Source of the DNA: Bradyrhizobium sp. S69
Lineage (GTDB): Bacteria; Pseudomonadota; Alphaproteobacteria; Rhizobiales; Xanthobacteraceae
Assembly (NCBI RefSeq): GCF_009766005.1
Contig: NZ_LMUK01000029.1
Location: 1 to 64,000, forward strand
Length of the DNA: 64,000 nt
Reading direction: 5' to 3'
The notes under the pieces are model-generated. The model ran no database searches. It was not told the origin of the DNA and was given only the letters and a program-made list of their open reading frames with translations. Positions 1 to 7,479 of this stretch are shown here, one piece after another; the stretch's first letter is position 1, and the number at the start of each line of letters is the position of its first letter. A program made the translations under genes and the position numbers.

Positions 1-87
1 CGCATCAACAGGCCGGACATATGGATGCAAGCGATCCGATCAGACCCTGAAAAAAACTCTTGTGGCACGGGGGCCGTCCACATATGG

Positions 88-107
88 GTCCCGGCCTTCG
101 CCGGGAC
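88..107. repeat. REP-like palindrome
   Basis: Two perfect 8-bp arms (88-95 and 100-107) flank a CTTC loop. The same design recurs at 53027-53046 with the same loop and compensating changes in the arms, and at 52907-52928 with a longer loop. It lies downstream of the TRAP permease gene. It has no T-run, so it is better described as a dispersed REP-type repeat than as a terminator. Confidence 0.6.
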
Positions 108-135
108 GACGGCTTTAGCGCAGCATCGCTATCAG

Positions 136-147
136 CGTCATTGCGAG
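136..147. repeat. half copy of a CGTCATTGCGAG-ended repeat
   Basis: The 12-mer cgtcattgcgag equals the left end of the complete element at 53082-53196. Here the other half is missing and the TRAP permease stop codon begins six bases further on. It looks like a truncated relic of a dispersed palindromic element. Confidence 0.45.
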
Positions 148-152
148 GAGTA

Positions 153-1511
153 CTATCTCCCCCCGTCCGGCCCCATCACCAGATCGGGCAAAGCGGTCGA
201 AATCTCCGGCACGAAACACAGCACCACGACGGCGGCCATCATCAACAGCACGAAGGGCAGCGTGCCCCAGATCACCTCGCTCAGCGAAATGTCCGGCGCG
301 ACGTTGCGGATCACGAACAGATTGAGGCCGACCGGCGGGTGAATAAGCCCCATCTCCATCACGATGGTCATCACCACGCCAAACCAGATGATGTCGAAGT
401 GGGCCGCCCGCAGCGGCGGCAGGACAATCGGCGCGGTCATCAGGATGATCGAGACCGGCGGCAGGAAAAAACCCAGCATCACCACCATGACGAGGATCGC
501 CGCCAGCAGCTCCCAGCGCGGCAGGTTCATCGCGACAATCGATTCGGCCACCGATTGGGAAATGTGCAGATAGCTCATGACGTAGGAGTAGAGCAGCGAC
601 ATGCCGATGATCATCATCAGCATGGTGGATTCGCGGATCGTCGATTTCAGGATCGGCGCCAGATCGGCCGGCCGCCACACGCCGTAGATCAAGGCGATCA
701 GCACCAGCGCCATCAGGCCCCCCAGGCCCGCGGTCTCCGAAGGCGTCGCATAGCCGCCATAGAGCGCAATCATCACGCCCGTCAGCAGGATCACGAACGG
801 GAGCACGCGGGGGAGCACACTGAATCGCTCCGCCATCGTGAAATCGTCGTGCTTGAGAATTGCCGCTGGCGTGCCGGTCTGCGCGTAGACCGCACTGGCC
901 GCGGCATACTCCTTGCGGAAACGGAACACCGCGTAAGCGCCGAACAGCATCACCAGAAACAGCGCGGGGCCGATGCCGGCGAGAAACAGCCGGCCCAGCG
1001 ATTTTTCCGCCGCGACCGCGAACAGGATCATGGTGATCGAGGGCGGCAGCAGGATGCCGAGCGTGCCGCCGGCGGCGATGATGCCGGCGGCAAACCCGCC
1101 GGAATAACCACGCTTGCGCATTTCCGGAATGCCGGCCGAACCGATCGCCGAGCAGGTGGCGGGCGACGACCCAGCCATTGCCGCGAACAATGCGCAGGCA
1201 AACACATTGGCGACGCCGAGCCCGCCGGGCACGCGGTGCAGCCAGGCATGCAGCGCCGTGTAGAGATCCTGTCCGGCGCGAGACCTGCCGATCGCTGCGC
1301 CCTTCAGGATGAACAGCGGGATCGCCAATAGCGTGATCGAGGCCATTTCCTCGTAAACGTTCTGCGTGACGGTATCGAGCGAGGCCGCGGGCATGTAGAT
1401 GCCCATGAACACCACCGCGACCGCGCCGAGCGCGAACGCGATCGGCATTCCCGAAAACATCGCAAACAGCGTGGCAAGACCGTAACTGATGCCAATTCCC
1501 AGAACCGTCAT
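153..1511 (-). CDS. dctM: TRAP transporter large permease subunit (DctM family)
   Basis: This is the large membrane subunit of a tripartite ATP-independent periplasmic transporter, which couples solute uptake to an ion gradient in the inner membrane. The protein is 452 aa and almost wholly hydrophobic, with many predicted membrane helices. Motifs typical of the family include AMAGSSPATCSAIGS and GGTLGILLPPSITMI. I chose the ATG at 1511 over a longer frame because it forms an ATGA overlap with the end of the small-subunit gene. It is the last gene of a P-Q-M operon. The substrate (probably an organic acid) cannot be read from the sequence. Confidence 0.92.
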   Translation of the reverse strand: MTVLGIGISYGLATLFAMFSGMPIAFALGAVAVVFMGIYMPAASLDTVTQNVYEEMASITLLAIPLFILKGAAIGRSRAGQDLYTALHAWLHRVPGGLGVANVFACALFAAMAGSSPATCSAIGSAGIPEMRKRGYSGGFAAGIIAAGGTLGILLPPSITMILFAVAAEKSLGRLFLAGIGPALFLVMLFGAYAVFRFRKEYAAASAVYAQTGTPAAILKHDDFTMAERFSVLPRVLPFVILLTGVMIALYGGYATPSETAGLGGLMALVLIALIYGVWRPADLAPILKSTIRESTMLMMIIGMSLLYSYVMSYLHISQSVAESIVAMNLPRWELLAAILVMVVMLGFFLPPVSIILMTAPIVLPPLRAAHFDIIWFGVVMTIVMEMGLIHPPVGLNLFVIRNVAPDISLSEVIWGTLPFVLLMMAAVVVLCFVPEISTALPDLVMGPDGGR

Positions 1512-2059
1512 CGGCGTGCCGTACCGGTCAGGGGAACGATGATCTGAAGCAATATCTGAACGCACAACAGCGTCATGCCGACCGCCATCAGGCCGTAGGG
1601 GATCGACAGCGGCGGCGACCACATCGAATTCGACACCTGACCGTCGGCCCAGGCTTCATGGGTCAGCGTCCATGATTTCCAGGCAAAGAACGCGCAAAAC
1701 AACAGGCTCGCGACATCGACGAGCCACAGCCTGACACGGTTGACCACCGGCGACATCAAGCCGACGAAGGCCTCGATGCCGATATGGCCGCGCTGGGATT
1801 GCACATAGGCCGACGACATGAAGGTCGCCCCGACCAAAAGGAACACGGCGGCTTCATCCTGCCAGTAGTTCGGGATTTGAAACAGAGCCCGGCCCAACAC
1901 GCTATCGCAGAGGATCGCGCAGGCGGCGATCAGCGCCAGCGCCGACAGCACGACGATGATGTTGTTGACGAACGCCAGCCAGCGCCCGGCCGCCGCGACC
2001 AGCGGATTGCCGGGCGCTGCGGTCGAGATGTCGGCCTGATCCGGAAGCGGACCATGCAT
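1508..2059 (-). CDS. dctQ: TRAP transporter small permease subunit (DctQ family)
   Basis: This 183-aa protein is the small membrane subunit of the TRAP transporter and pairs with DctM in the inner membrane. It has about four hydrophobic segments, beginning near residue 28 after a short cytoplasmic N-terminus. Family features include a conserved NYWQDEAAVFLLV stretch after the first helix. The ATG at 2059 shares one base with the stop codon of the binding-protein gene (TGATG), and its own stop overlaps the dctM start. The whole operon is therefore translationally coupled. A longer reading frame upstream lies inside dctP and is not used. Confidence 0.88.
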   Translation of the reverse strand: MHGPLPDQADISTAAPGNPLVAAAGRWLAFVNNIIVVLSALALIAACAILCDSVLGRALFQIPNYWQDEAAVFLLVGATFMSSAYVQSQRGHIGIEAFVGLMSPVVNRVRLWLVDVASLLFCAFFAWKSWTLTHEAWADGQVSNSMWSPPLSIPYGLMAVGMTLLCVQILLQIIVPLTGTARR

Positions 2060-3081
2060 CACGCGGCAACATCGCTGGCGAGCTTGAGGAAACTCGCCGC
2101 GGTCGGGGTTTTCGCGGCATAGTCCTTCCACGCGGTGTCGCGGGCGATGTCGCGCCATTTGCCGACGGTCGCGATATCGAGCGCGCTTACCTTGCCACCG
2201 GCCTTCTCATAGACCTTGGCGACTTCGACGTCGTCGTCCTGCGCGCCCTTGCGGCCGAACGCCTCCAGTTCGGTGCCGACGGCCAGGATGATGTCCTGCT
2301 GGTTCTTCGGCAGACCGTCGAAGATCGACTTCGACATCATCAAGGGCTCCAGCATGAACCAGTAGGAGGCGCCGGCGCCCGACGTCAGCGATTTTGCGAC
2401 TTCCTCGAGCCGGAACGAGATCAGGCTGGTGGAGGAGGTGATGCCGGCGTCGCAGGCACCGGTTTGCATCGCCGAGTAGATTTCGTTCGACGGCACCGAC
2501 AGCACGGCCGCGCCCGCCGCCTGCAGCACCATATCCATTTCGCGCGAGCCGCCGCGAACCTTGAGGCCCTTGGCATCTTCGGGGGCGACGATCGGCCTGG
2601 AGCGGCTGGCGACGCCGCCGGCCTGCCAGACCCAGGTCAGCAGGATGATGCCCTTGTCGGCGAGGAAATCCGTCAGCGCCTTGCCGATCGGCTCTTTCTT
2701 CCAGCGCATGCCCTGATCATAGGTCGCGACCAGGCCGGGCATCAGGCCGATATTGGTCTCCGGCAACTCGCCACCCGCATACGGCATCGGGTAGAGGCTG
2801 ATGTCGAGCGCACCTTTGCGCATCGCCGAGAATTGCGCGTTGGTCTTGATCAGCGAGGAGTTCGGATAAATCTCGGACGCGATCTCGCCGCCGCTGCGCT
2901 TGGTCACTTCAGCGGCAAACGTCCGGCACAGCCGGTCGCGGAAATCGCCCTTGTCGATCGTGCCGCCGGGGAACTGATGCGATATTTTCAGCGTGGTGGC
3001 CGCGTGCGCCGTGCCGGTCCCGAAACGAAGGATGGCGGGGGCTGCAACCGCTGATACGAGGACGTGACGGCGTGTAAGCAT
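2059..3081 (-). CDS. dctP: TRAP transporter substrate-binding protein (DctP family)
   Basis: This 340-aa periplasmic solute receptor is the first gene of the TRAP operon. The N-terminus MLTRRHVLVSAVAAPAIL carries a twin-arginine pair followed by a hydrophobic stretch and an AHA cleavage site, so Tat export is likely. The mature domain begins TTLKISHQFP, as is usual for DctP proteins. Reading on the minus strand, a GGAGGAG ribosome-binding site lies a few bases before the ATG. The ligand is unknown; DctP receptors most often bind carboxylates, but no ligand arginine can be assigned with confidence by eye. Confidence 0.92.
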   Translation of the reverse strand: MLTRRHVLVSAVAAPAILRFGTGTAHAATTLKISHQFPGGTIDKGDFRDRLCRTFAAEVTKRSGGEIASEIYPNSSLIKTNAQFSAMRKGALDISLYPMPYAGGELPETNIGLMPGLVATYDQGMRWKKEPIGKALTDFLADKGIILLTWVWQAGGVASRSRPIVAPEDAKGLKVRGGSREMDMVLQAAGAAVLSVPSNEIYSAMQTGACDAGITSSTSLISFRLEEVAKSLTSGAGASYWFMLEPLMMSKSIFDGLPKNQQDIILAVGTELEAFGRKGAQDDDVEVAKVYEKAGGKVSALDIATVGKWRDIARDTAWKDYAAKTPTAASFLKLASDVAA

Positions 3082-3402
3082 GGTTCTCCTCCCAGGAGGC
3101 GTTCTTGTTTGGATCGTTCATCGAGCGGGCTTGGCGGCCATCTGTAGCGGGGTTCGTCTGGATTTTCTCTAGTCTGATAGTTCGAGGCGGTGCGCGATGC
3201 ACCGGCATTGTTGCGGCGCACACGTGCAGCGGGGCGAGGAAGGGAGACGGTCAACATATACCATCAAACCCCGGAGAGCGCGTCACAAGCCGGTTGCCGA
3301 CAGAATTATTTGGGACATTCCGTAACAAACGATGGCGCGGAACCGTCGTGATTGGATCGACATCAGTCGTGTTCAAAACGATTTCAAAGGGATCACTGAC
3401 CA
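3082..3402. other. intergenic region between dctP and the MXKDX gene
   Basis: This is a divergent spacer of about 320 bases. It holds the dctP ribosome-binding site at its left edge and must carry promoters in both directions. I see no convincing gene. A GGAAC at 3339-3343 lacks a matching -10 element at 16-17 bp, so I do not call a general-stress promoter here. Confidence 0.5.
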
Positions 3403-3666
3403 ATGACCATCCGCACCCGCATCGCGCTCGGCGTTTCAGCCGCCGCACTCTCGCTCGGCCTCGCGCTCTCCCCCGCTGCCTTCGCCCAGGACAAGATGGG
3501 CAACGATAGCATGATGAAAAAGGACACGATGTCGAACGACACCATGTCCAAGGACAGCATGAAGAAAGACACGATGTCGAAGGATGCCATGAAAAAGGAC
3601 GATGGCATGAAGAAGGACGACGGAATGAAGAAAGACGAGATGAAGAAAGACGAGATGAAGAAGTAA
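3403..3666 (+). CDS. secreted pentapeptide MXKDX-repeat protein
   Basis: The product has 87 aa. Residues 1-29 form a Sec signal peptide ending AFAQD. The rest is made of repeats on the theme M-x-K-D-x (MKKDTMSNDTMSKDSMKKD and so on) ending in KKDEMKK units. It is nearly all Met, Lys, Asp and Ser, and should be unfolded and exported to the periplasm. Proteins with this pentapeptide repeat form a recognised family of unknown function in proteobacteria. Metal binding, especially copper through methionine, or a stress role are possibilities only. A hairpin lies just downstream. Confidence 0.85.
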   Translation: MTIRTRIALGVSAAALSLGLALSPAAFAQDKMGNDSMMKKDTMSNDTMSKDSMKKDTMSKDAMKKDDGMKKDDGMKKDEMKKDEMKK

Positions 3667-3693
3667 GCGGCGCGTCTTCCTCAATCTTCCGTG

Positions 3694-3721
3694 CAGGCTC
3701 GCTTCGATCGGGGCGAGCCTG
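3694..3721 (+). terminator. hairpin after the MXKDX gene
   Basis: Perfect 9-bp arms at 3694-3702 and 3713-3721 with a 10-base loop lie 27 bases after the stop codon. The T-run after the stem is poor, so this is a weak terminator candidate. A second small hairpin (3745-3751 with 3756-3762) lies between the two convergent genes. Confidence 0.4.
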
Positions 3722-3788
3722 TGCTATTTCGAGCAACATCTTGCCGGGCAAGAGATTGCCCGAGCATAACACCGCGCGATATCGCGGG

Positions 3789-4136
3789 TTATTTCTTACG
3801 CTTCTTGCGGGCGGCGTAACGCGCGTCGCGTGCGGCTTTGCGCTCGACCTCGAGCGCCAGCTCGCGGGCGGCAGCCTCTTCCTTTTCGCGCGCGAGCAGG
3901 GCGGCGGCTTCTGCTGCGGCCTCTTCCTCGCGGCGTTTTTGTTCGGCCTTCTCGGCCTCGCGCGTTTCTCGGACCTTGGCCCGCAGCGCGGCTTGCGCCT
4001 CGCGCTCCGCCTGCCGCTGCTTCACCGCGGGATCATCCGGGCCGGGCTGGGCGCGGAACTTGTTCAGGATGGCTTTCCTCGCTTCCTGAGCTGCCTTCTG
4101 ACGGTCCGCGAAGTTAGGTTCCTTGAATCCACTCAT
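3789..4136 (-). CDS. DUF6481 family protein
   Basis: This 115-aa protein is highly charged and rich in Ala, Glu, Lys and Arg. Its N-terminus, MSGFKEPNFADRQKAAQEA, matches a short cytoplasmic family of unknown function found in alphaproteobacteria. From about residue 40 it should form one long helix or coiled coil, ending in a basic ARKKRKK tail. No catalytic motif is visible. It stands alone, convergent with the MXKDX gene. The family name is from memory of the N-terminal signature; the function is unknown. Confidence 0.75.
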   Translation of the reverse strand: MSGFKEPNFADRQKAAQEARKAILNKFRAQPGPDDPAVKQRQAEREAQAALRAKVRETREAEKAEQKRREEEAAAEAAALLAREKEEAAARELALEVERKAARDARYAARKKRKK

Positions 4137-4502
4137 AGATAGGCCTTGTCGCTTTCATGGTTTGTTGTGAAACGGTCGCTTGAAGTCGCGCCAGCACAAT
4201 ACAAAGGCGCCTGCATCATCGGTAGCGGCTTGTACCGCCGCTCGCGCCGAGGCGCCATCAAATATCCGCTAACCGGCGCCATGTCGCGCGAAAACTGACG
4301 CTGCGGCCGATATCGGCCGGTTGCGGTAATCTGGTCACGTTTGTCGCCGACAAGGCCGCGATGGCGCCTGGTCTGCGCGGGCGGTATGGCGGCGTTGAAA
4401 ACCCTAGTATGTATCGTCGCTTAGGCAGATCAAATGAACGATTTCCGGTTGCGTGGCGTCTGATTACCAACCTGCCTTGATCACGGGTCGAGAGCGATTT
4501 GA
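4137..4502. other. divergent intergenic region
   Basis: About 365 bases separate two divergent genes. A perfect 16-bp palindrome at 4304-4319 (CGGCCGAT and its complement) could be a regulator site. I see no coding frame that I would support. Confidence 0.4.
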
Positions 4503-5351
4503 ATGAAATTATTGCCAAACCGCCGTCGCGGGCTGCTCGTTCTCGCAACCGTGGTGATCGCCTATCTCATGCTCGCCTACGTCGTGCTTCCGGCAGTGTG
4601 GCGCCATCACGAGCGGGAGCCGGGCCTCGCGTCGCGGCCTATGGTGACGCGCACCGGCACCGGCATCCCGGGCGATGCGCTCAATGTCGGGTTGGTTGGC
4701 GGCCAGGAAGATGTCTTCCGCGCGCTGGAGGCGGCAGGGTGGTTTCCGGCCGACCCCGTGACATTTCGCACCAGCATCGCGATCATCGGCAGCGTGGTGC
4801 TGGATCGGCCTTACCAGGAGGCGCCGGTCAGCCCGCTGTATTTTGAAGGCAAAAAAGAGCAATTCGCTTTCGAAAAACCTGACGGCAAGAGCGCCGACCG
4901 GCGTCACCATGTCCGTTTCTGGCTGGCGCTTGAAAAGGGCACCGACGGCCGTCCGGTCTGGCTCGGCGCGGTGACGTACGACCGCGGCGTCGGCTTCAGC
5001 CACTATACCGGACAGGTCACCCATCACATCGGTCCGGACATCGACGCCGAGCGCGACCTGTTGATGCGCGATTTGACCGAGGCCGGGATGATCGACGCAC
5101 GGTTCAAGATTTCCGGAATAGGACCGACCTTGTTCGGTCGCAATGGCGGCGGCGATCCCTATCACACGGACGGAGAAATCGATGTCGGCAGTCTGGTGGT
5201 CGGTGGCGTCAAGCGAACGACGCCGCCGTCGACATTGCCGCCACCACCACTGATCGCCTTGAAGGACCAGATCTGGCATGGCCTCGGTAACGCGATCGAC
5301 CAGGATATTGCGCCCAGCGCCCGTGATCTCGCAGGCGAGACAAAGAAGTAA
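4503..5351 (+). CDS. LssY C-terminal domain protein, membrane anchored
   Basis: This protein has 282 aa. One membrane helix (residues about 10-32) follows a basic N-terminus. The rest matches the LssY-C type of domain, with the characteristic GDALNVGLVG start, a central ALEAAGWFPAD segment and a GVGFSHYTGQVTHHIGPDID core. The domain occurs alone or fused to PAP2 phosphatases and its role is not known; an exported envelope function is likely. The C-terminus is a proline-rich, probably flexible tail. It appears to be a single-gene unit. Confidence 0.8.
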   Translation: MKLLPNRRRGLLVLATVVIAYLMLAYVVLPAVWRHHEREPGLASRPMVTRTGTGIPGDALNVGLVGGQEDVFRALEAAGWFPADPVTFRTSIAIIGSVVLDRPYQEAPVSPLYFEGKKEQFAFEKPDGKSADRRHHVRFWLALEKGTDGRPVWLGAVTYDRGVGFSHYTGQVTHHIGPDIDAERDLLMRDLTEAGMIDARFKISGIGPTLFGRNGGGDPYHTDGEIDVGSLVVGGVKRTTPPSTLPPPPLIALKDQIWHGLGNAIDQDIAPSARDLAGETKK

Positions 5352-5369
5352 AACCGATGGCGGCTCTGC

Positions 5370-5624
5370 TTACCGGGTTGCCTTGCCGTCGTCCGTCGGC
5401 TTGCCCATCTCTCGCGTCGAGACCGTTGGGGCGGCCTGAGGCTTCAAGCCCTGTTCCTGACACGGCATTTGCCTCCACGATCCATCCGGGCCCTGCTCGT
5501 AGGCGTGGCAGGCTGACGACGAAGATGGTTCGTCAACGGCTTGTGGTACATTTGGCGTCTTGGCAAACGACCGTCCCGCCAGAACGACACTCGCACCAAG
5601 TACGATCGCAATAAGCACCCGCAT
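5370..5624 (-). CDS. small secreted protein of unknown function
   Basis: The product has 84 aa with a signal peptide of about 22 residues (MRVLIAIVLGASVVLAGRSF then AK). The mature part is short, polar and contains two cysteines, in SACHAYEQG and MPCQEQG, which could form one disulfide. On the minus strand an AAGGA ribosome-binding site precedes the ATG. I do not recognise a family; its Ser/Pro-rich composition suggests a flexible periplasmic protein. It converges with the LssY-C gene. Confidence 0.65.
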   Translation of the reverse strand: MRVLIAIVLGASVVLAGRSFAKTPNVPQAVDEPSSSSACHAYEQGPDGSWRQMPCQEQGLKPQAAPTVSTREMGKPTDDGKATR

Positions 5625-5806
5625 TTGACTATCCTTTCCATCAAAGGTCCGGCAATTTTCTATGCAGGATTGTGGTGGTTTTTTGCCTGATAGCTCAGCG
5701 CTGCCACCGCGGACCGAATGAGAGGTTAATCACGGGTTAAATTCCGGTAATTTGAACTGGTGCTGCCATCGGCCCGACATATCTAAAGGGATGAAGGGAA
5801 GCCGCC

Positions 5807-5929
5807 ATGTTCAAAGCATCGGTTATCGCATTCACGATCTTCATCTGCGGCGCGATGTTGACGATCGCGCATTACGACGCCCATTTTGCCCAACTGCCGA
5901 AATCGGTTCTGATGAAGCGGGCTGTCTGA
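5807..5929 (+). CDS. 40-aa membrane microprotein
   Basis: This short frame is 40 codons plus TGA. It encodes one hydrophobic helix (residues about 4-21, KASVIAFTIFICGAMLTIAH) followed by a polar tail ending SVLMKRAV. An AGGGAAG ribosome-binding site sits a few bases before the ATG. No other gene covers this strand here; a PilZ gene converges from the right. The good start signal and the clean membrane-helix composition support a real gene. The function is unknown. Confidence 0.55.
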   Translation: MFKASVIAFTIFICGAMLTIAHYDAHFAQLPKSVLMKRAV

Positions 5930-5976
5930 TATCCGGCTGCGGCCGGCCAGATCGGTTGCCGAATCAGCCGTCGGCC

Positions 5977-6219
5977 TCAGTCGTCGAAGCTAACCCCGAT
6001 GCGCTTTCCGTTGCGCCAGACGATATGGCATCGCCTGGAGCTGCCATCGGATGTCATGCCCAGCACAAAGACGTCCGGAAACCACAGAGGGCTATTGACC
6101 TCCAGGGCAGCGCCGGTCGCAGAAACATTGCGAATTAGACAATCCACCTTGCTGCCGCCGAACTCGATGGTTCCGGCCTTTAGCACGCGTTGACGGGGCG
6201 CAATTCGATCTTCCTCCAT
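5977..6219 (-). CDS. PilZ domain protein
   Basis: This 80-aa single-domain protein is of the PilZ type, the common receptor fold for cyclic di-GMP. The N-terminal RQRVLKAG segment supplies the arginine motif. It is followed by CLIRNVSATGAAL, a variant of the (D/N)xSxxG motif, and the domain ends with GVSFDD. Such short stand-alone PilZ proteins are numerous in Bradyrhizobium relatives. They may act through a protein partner in motility, polysaccharide or adhesion control. The spacing of the arginine motif is not the strict RxxxR, so nucleotide binding is likely but not certain. Confidence 0.85.
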   Translation of the reverse strand: MEEDRIAPRQRVLKAGTIEFGGSKVDCLIRNVSATGAALEVNSPLWFPDVFVLGMTSDGSSRRCHIVWRNGKRIGVSFDD

Positions 6220-6277
6220 GGCAGCGCACCACTAAACCCCCGCGCTTACACGGACCTTACAAACGGGCCGGCGCCGC

Positions 6278-6373
6278 TTAAGCGCTATCTTTCGGAAACA
6301 GCCGCGCCAGGCTGAAGCGGATACCCAGATAGATAGCCGCGATCCCCGCGGCGACTGCAAACGCGACATGCAT
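6278..6373 (-). CDS. 31-aa membrane microprotein
   Basis: The product is MHVAFAVAAGIAAIYLGIRF followed by SLARLFPKDSA. It is one hydrophobic helix with a basic, amphipathic end. The ATG at 6373 is preceded, on the minus strand, by an AAGGGAAATCAGG ribosome-binding region. Translation could begin upstream in the same frame, but that stretch has no protein-like character. I recall similar short proteins in Bradyrhizobium genomes, of unknown function. Confidence rests on composition and the start signal. Confidence 0.55.
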   Translation of the reverse strand: MHVAFAVAAGIAAIYLGIRFSLARLFPKDSA

Positions 6374-6644
6374 CCTGATTTCCCTTCGGGGAACGAATTG
6401 GTGTCCGGATGTCGGCGCGCAATGTGTCCTTAGAAAGTTGATCCACAGCGGAGGCTTCAAACCCCCGTGATGAGCGCCGGCGTGTGGTATCAACCACAGG
6501 CCGTGCCGGCTCAGCGCCGCACGCAAAATGCGGAGGGTGAGAAATTAATTGGCGATCTTCGCGCAATGTTAGCTTTCGATCGGCAAATTGGATGCGGGAA
6601 ACCCTGCGGAGAAGCCTCAGGGTGTTGAAACCAGGAGGTAACGG

Positions 6645-6809
6645 GTGCGACTTTTATTTTTGCAATTTTTGAAGAACGAATCGGCGGCCACCGCGATCGA
6701 ATACGCCCTGATCGCCGCCGGTATCGCTCTGGCCATTGTTACCGCCGTCAGCAGCCTTGGTACGACGGTCAATGGCAAGTACGCAGCAGTAAGTACCGCA
6801 CTTAAATAA
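6645..6809 (+). CDS. Flp-type pilin, orphan, GTG start
   Basis: This 54-aa prepilin is of the Flp/Tad family. The N-terminus is short and polar (to NESA), followed by ATAIEYALIAAGIALAI, the hydrophobic assembly helix with the E-Y pair that defines Flp pilins. The E is at +5 of the expected cleavage site, but position -1 is Ala14 instead of the usual Gly. The start is GTG, with a strong AGGAGG site at 6633-6638. A terminator lies 23 bases after the stop, so the gene is a one-gene unit. No Tad secretion genes are in the window; assembly would depend on a cluster elsewhere. Confidence 0.88.
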   Translation: MRLLFLQFLKNESAATAIEYALIAAGIALAIVTAVSSLGTTVNGKYAAVSTALK

Positions 6810-6832
6810 TCGTAGCGCTGCGTTGATTGCGA

Positions 6833-6861
6833 GGGCCCCGATTCGTGACGGGGCCCTTTTT
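6833..6861 (+). terminator. Rho-independent terminator of the pilin gene
   Basis: GGGCCCCG at 6833-6840 pairs perfectly with CGGGGCCC at 6849-6856 over an 8-base loop. A run of five T follows at 6857-6861. This is a textbook intrinsic terminator 23 bases after the flp stop codon. Confidence 0.88.
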
Positions 6862-6883
6862 CGTTGGGTTTGATTCGCCGCGA

Positions 6884-7216
6884 TCAATTCGGTGGTTTCG
6901 TTCCAGCCGCCCGCTTGGAATGGCTGCCTGCATCGTCCTTCATCTGCAGACAGGTGAGCAGGTCCAGGGCGCTGTTCATTCCGAGGGTCACGGTATCGCG
7001 GGTGCATTGCGCTCGGATCGATGAGGAATACGAAGACCAGATCGTTGCCAATTGTTGCCGGGCCGACTTCTCGTCATTCAAGCAATCATGGTAGCCCTGA
7101 TCTGTCTTCTCGCTGAGGACTTTGCAGGCCTTCTCCAAATTGAAGTTCGGAATCTGGCCCGAAACCTGGACGACAAGCTGAGTGCTGAGGCCAATTCCTA
7201 GGATGACAGGATGCAT
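6884..7216 (-). CDS. small secreted protein with four cysteines
   Basis: The product has 110 aa with a hydrophobic N-terminus (MHPVILGIGLSTQLVVQVSG) that is probably a signal peptide. Cysteines at 31, 45, 71 and 89 are spaced as for two disulfides in a helical periplasmic protein. On the minus strand a GGAGG site lies 8 bases before the ATG. The C-terminus is polar (KRAAGTKPPN). I recognise no named family; it may be one of the short Cys-rich exported proteins common in Bradyrhizobium relatives. It ends shortly after the pilin terminator on the opposite strand. Confidence 0.65.
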   Translation of the reverse strand: MHPVILGIGLSTQLVVQVSGQIPNFNLEKACKVLSEKTDQGYHDCLNDEKSARQQLATIWSSYSSSIRAQCTRDTVTLGMNSALDLLTCLQMKDDAGSHSKRAAGTKPPN

Positions 7217-7425
7217 GACGACGCCTCCGGCGGGCTTGGCGGTGGGCGGAGCGCCCAGCGGACGGCGATGCCTACAGATGCTACTTGTGCCTCACCGCGC
7301 AAGCTAACCACCCAGGCCGCAGCCGCGTTCCGTTTCGCTGGCGAAAAAAGCAGGGCAGGCACGAATACTGGCGATCCCAGCAGACAGCCCCTGATGCGCG
7401 AATGGCGACGGCCGCCCATGTCGTT

Positions 7426-7450
7426 GGAACGTTTGCTGGCGCCTTCGGTT
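7426..7450 (+). promoter_or_regulatory. possible general-stress (EcfG) promoter
   Basis: GGAAC at 7426-7430 is followed after 16 bases by GGTT (7447-7450). The alphaproteobacterial general-stress sigma factor EcfG recognises GGAAC, then 16-17 bases, then CGTT. One base of the -10 differs. The site lies about 30 bases before the start codon of the small gene at 7480, a good distance for a promoter. Confidence 0.4.
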
Positions 7451-7479
7451 AGCTCGGTGACCTTGGGAAGGATTTCGAC

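Noticed and set aside
60..1331. 423-codon plus-strand frame opposite the TRAP permease
   Set aside because: It is a GC-driven shadow rich in His, Arg and Gln. The minus-strand frame is a clear TRAP permease.
3339..3343. GGAAC motif before the MXKDX gene as an EcfG promoter
   Set aside because: No GTT or TT lies at the required 16-17 bp.
7198..7419. 73-codon minus-strand frame upstream of the four-cysteine protein
   Set aside because: It overlaps the start of the better gene and has no ribosome-binding site or conserved pattern.
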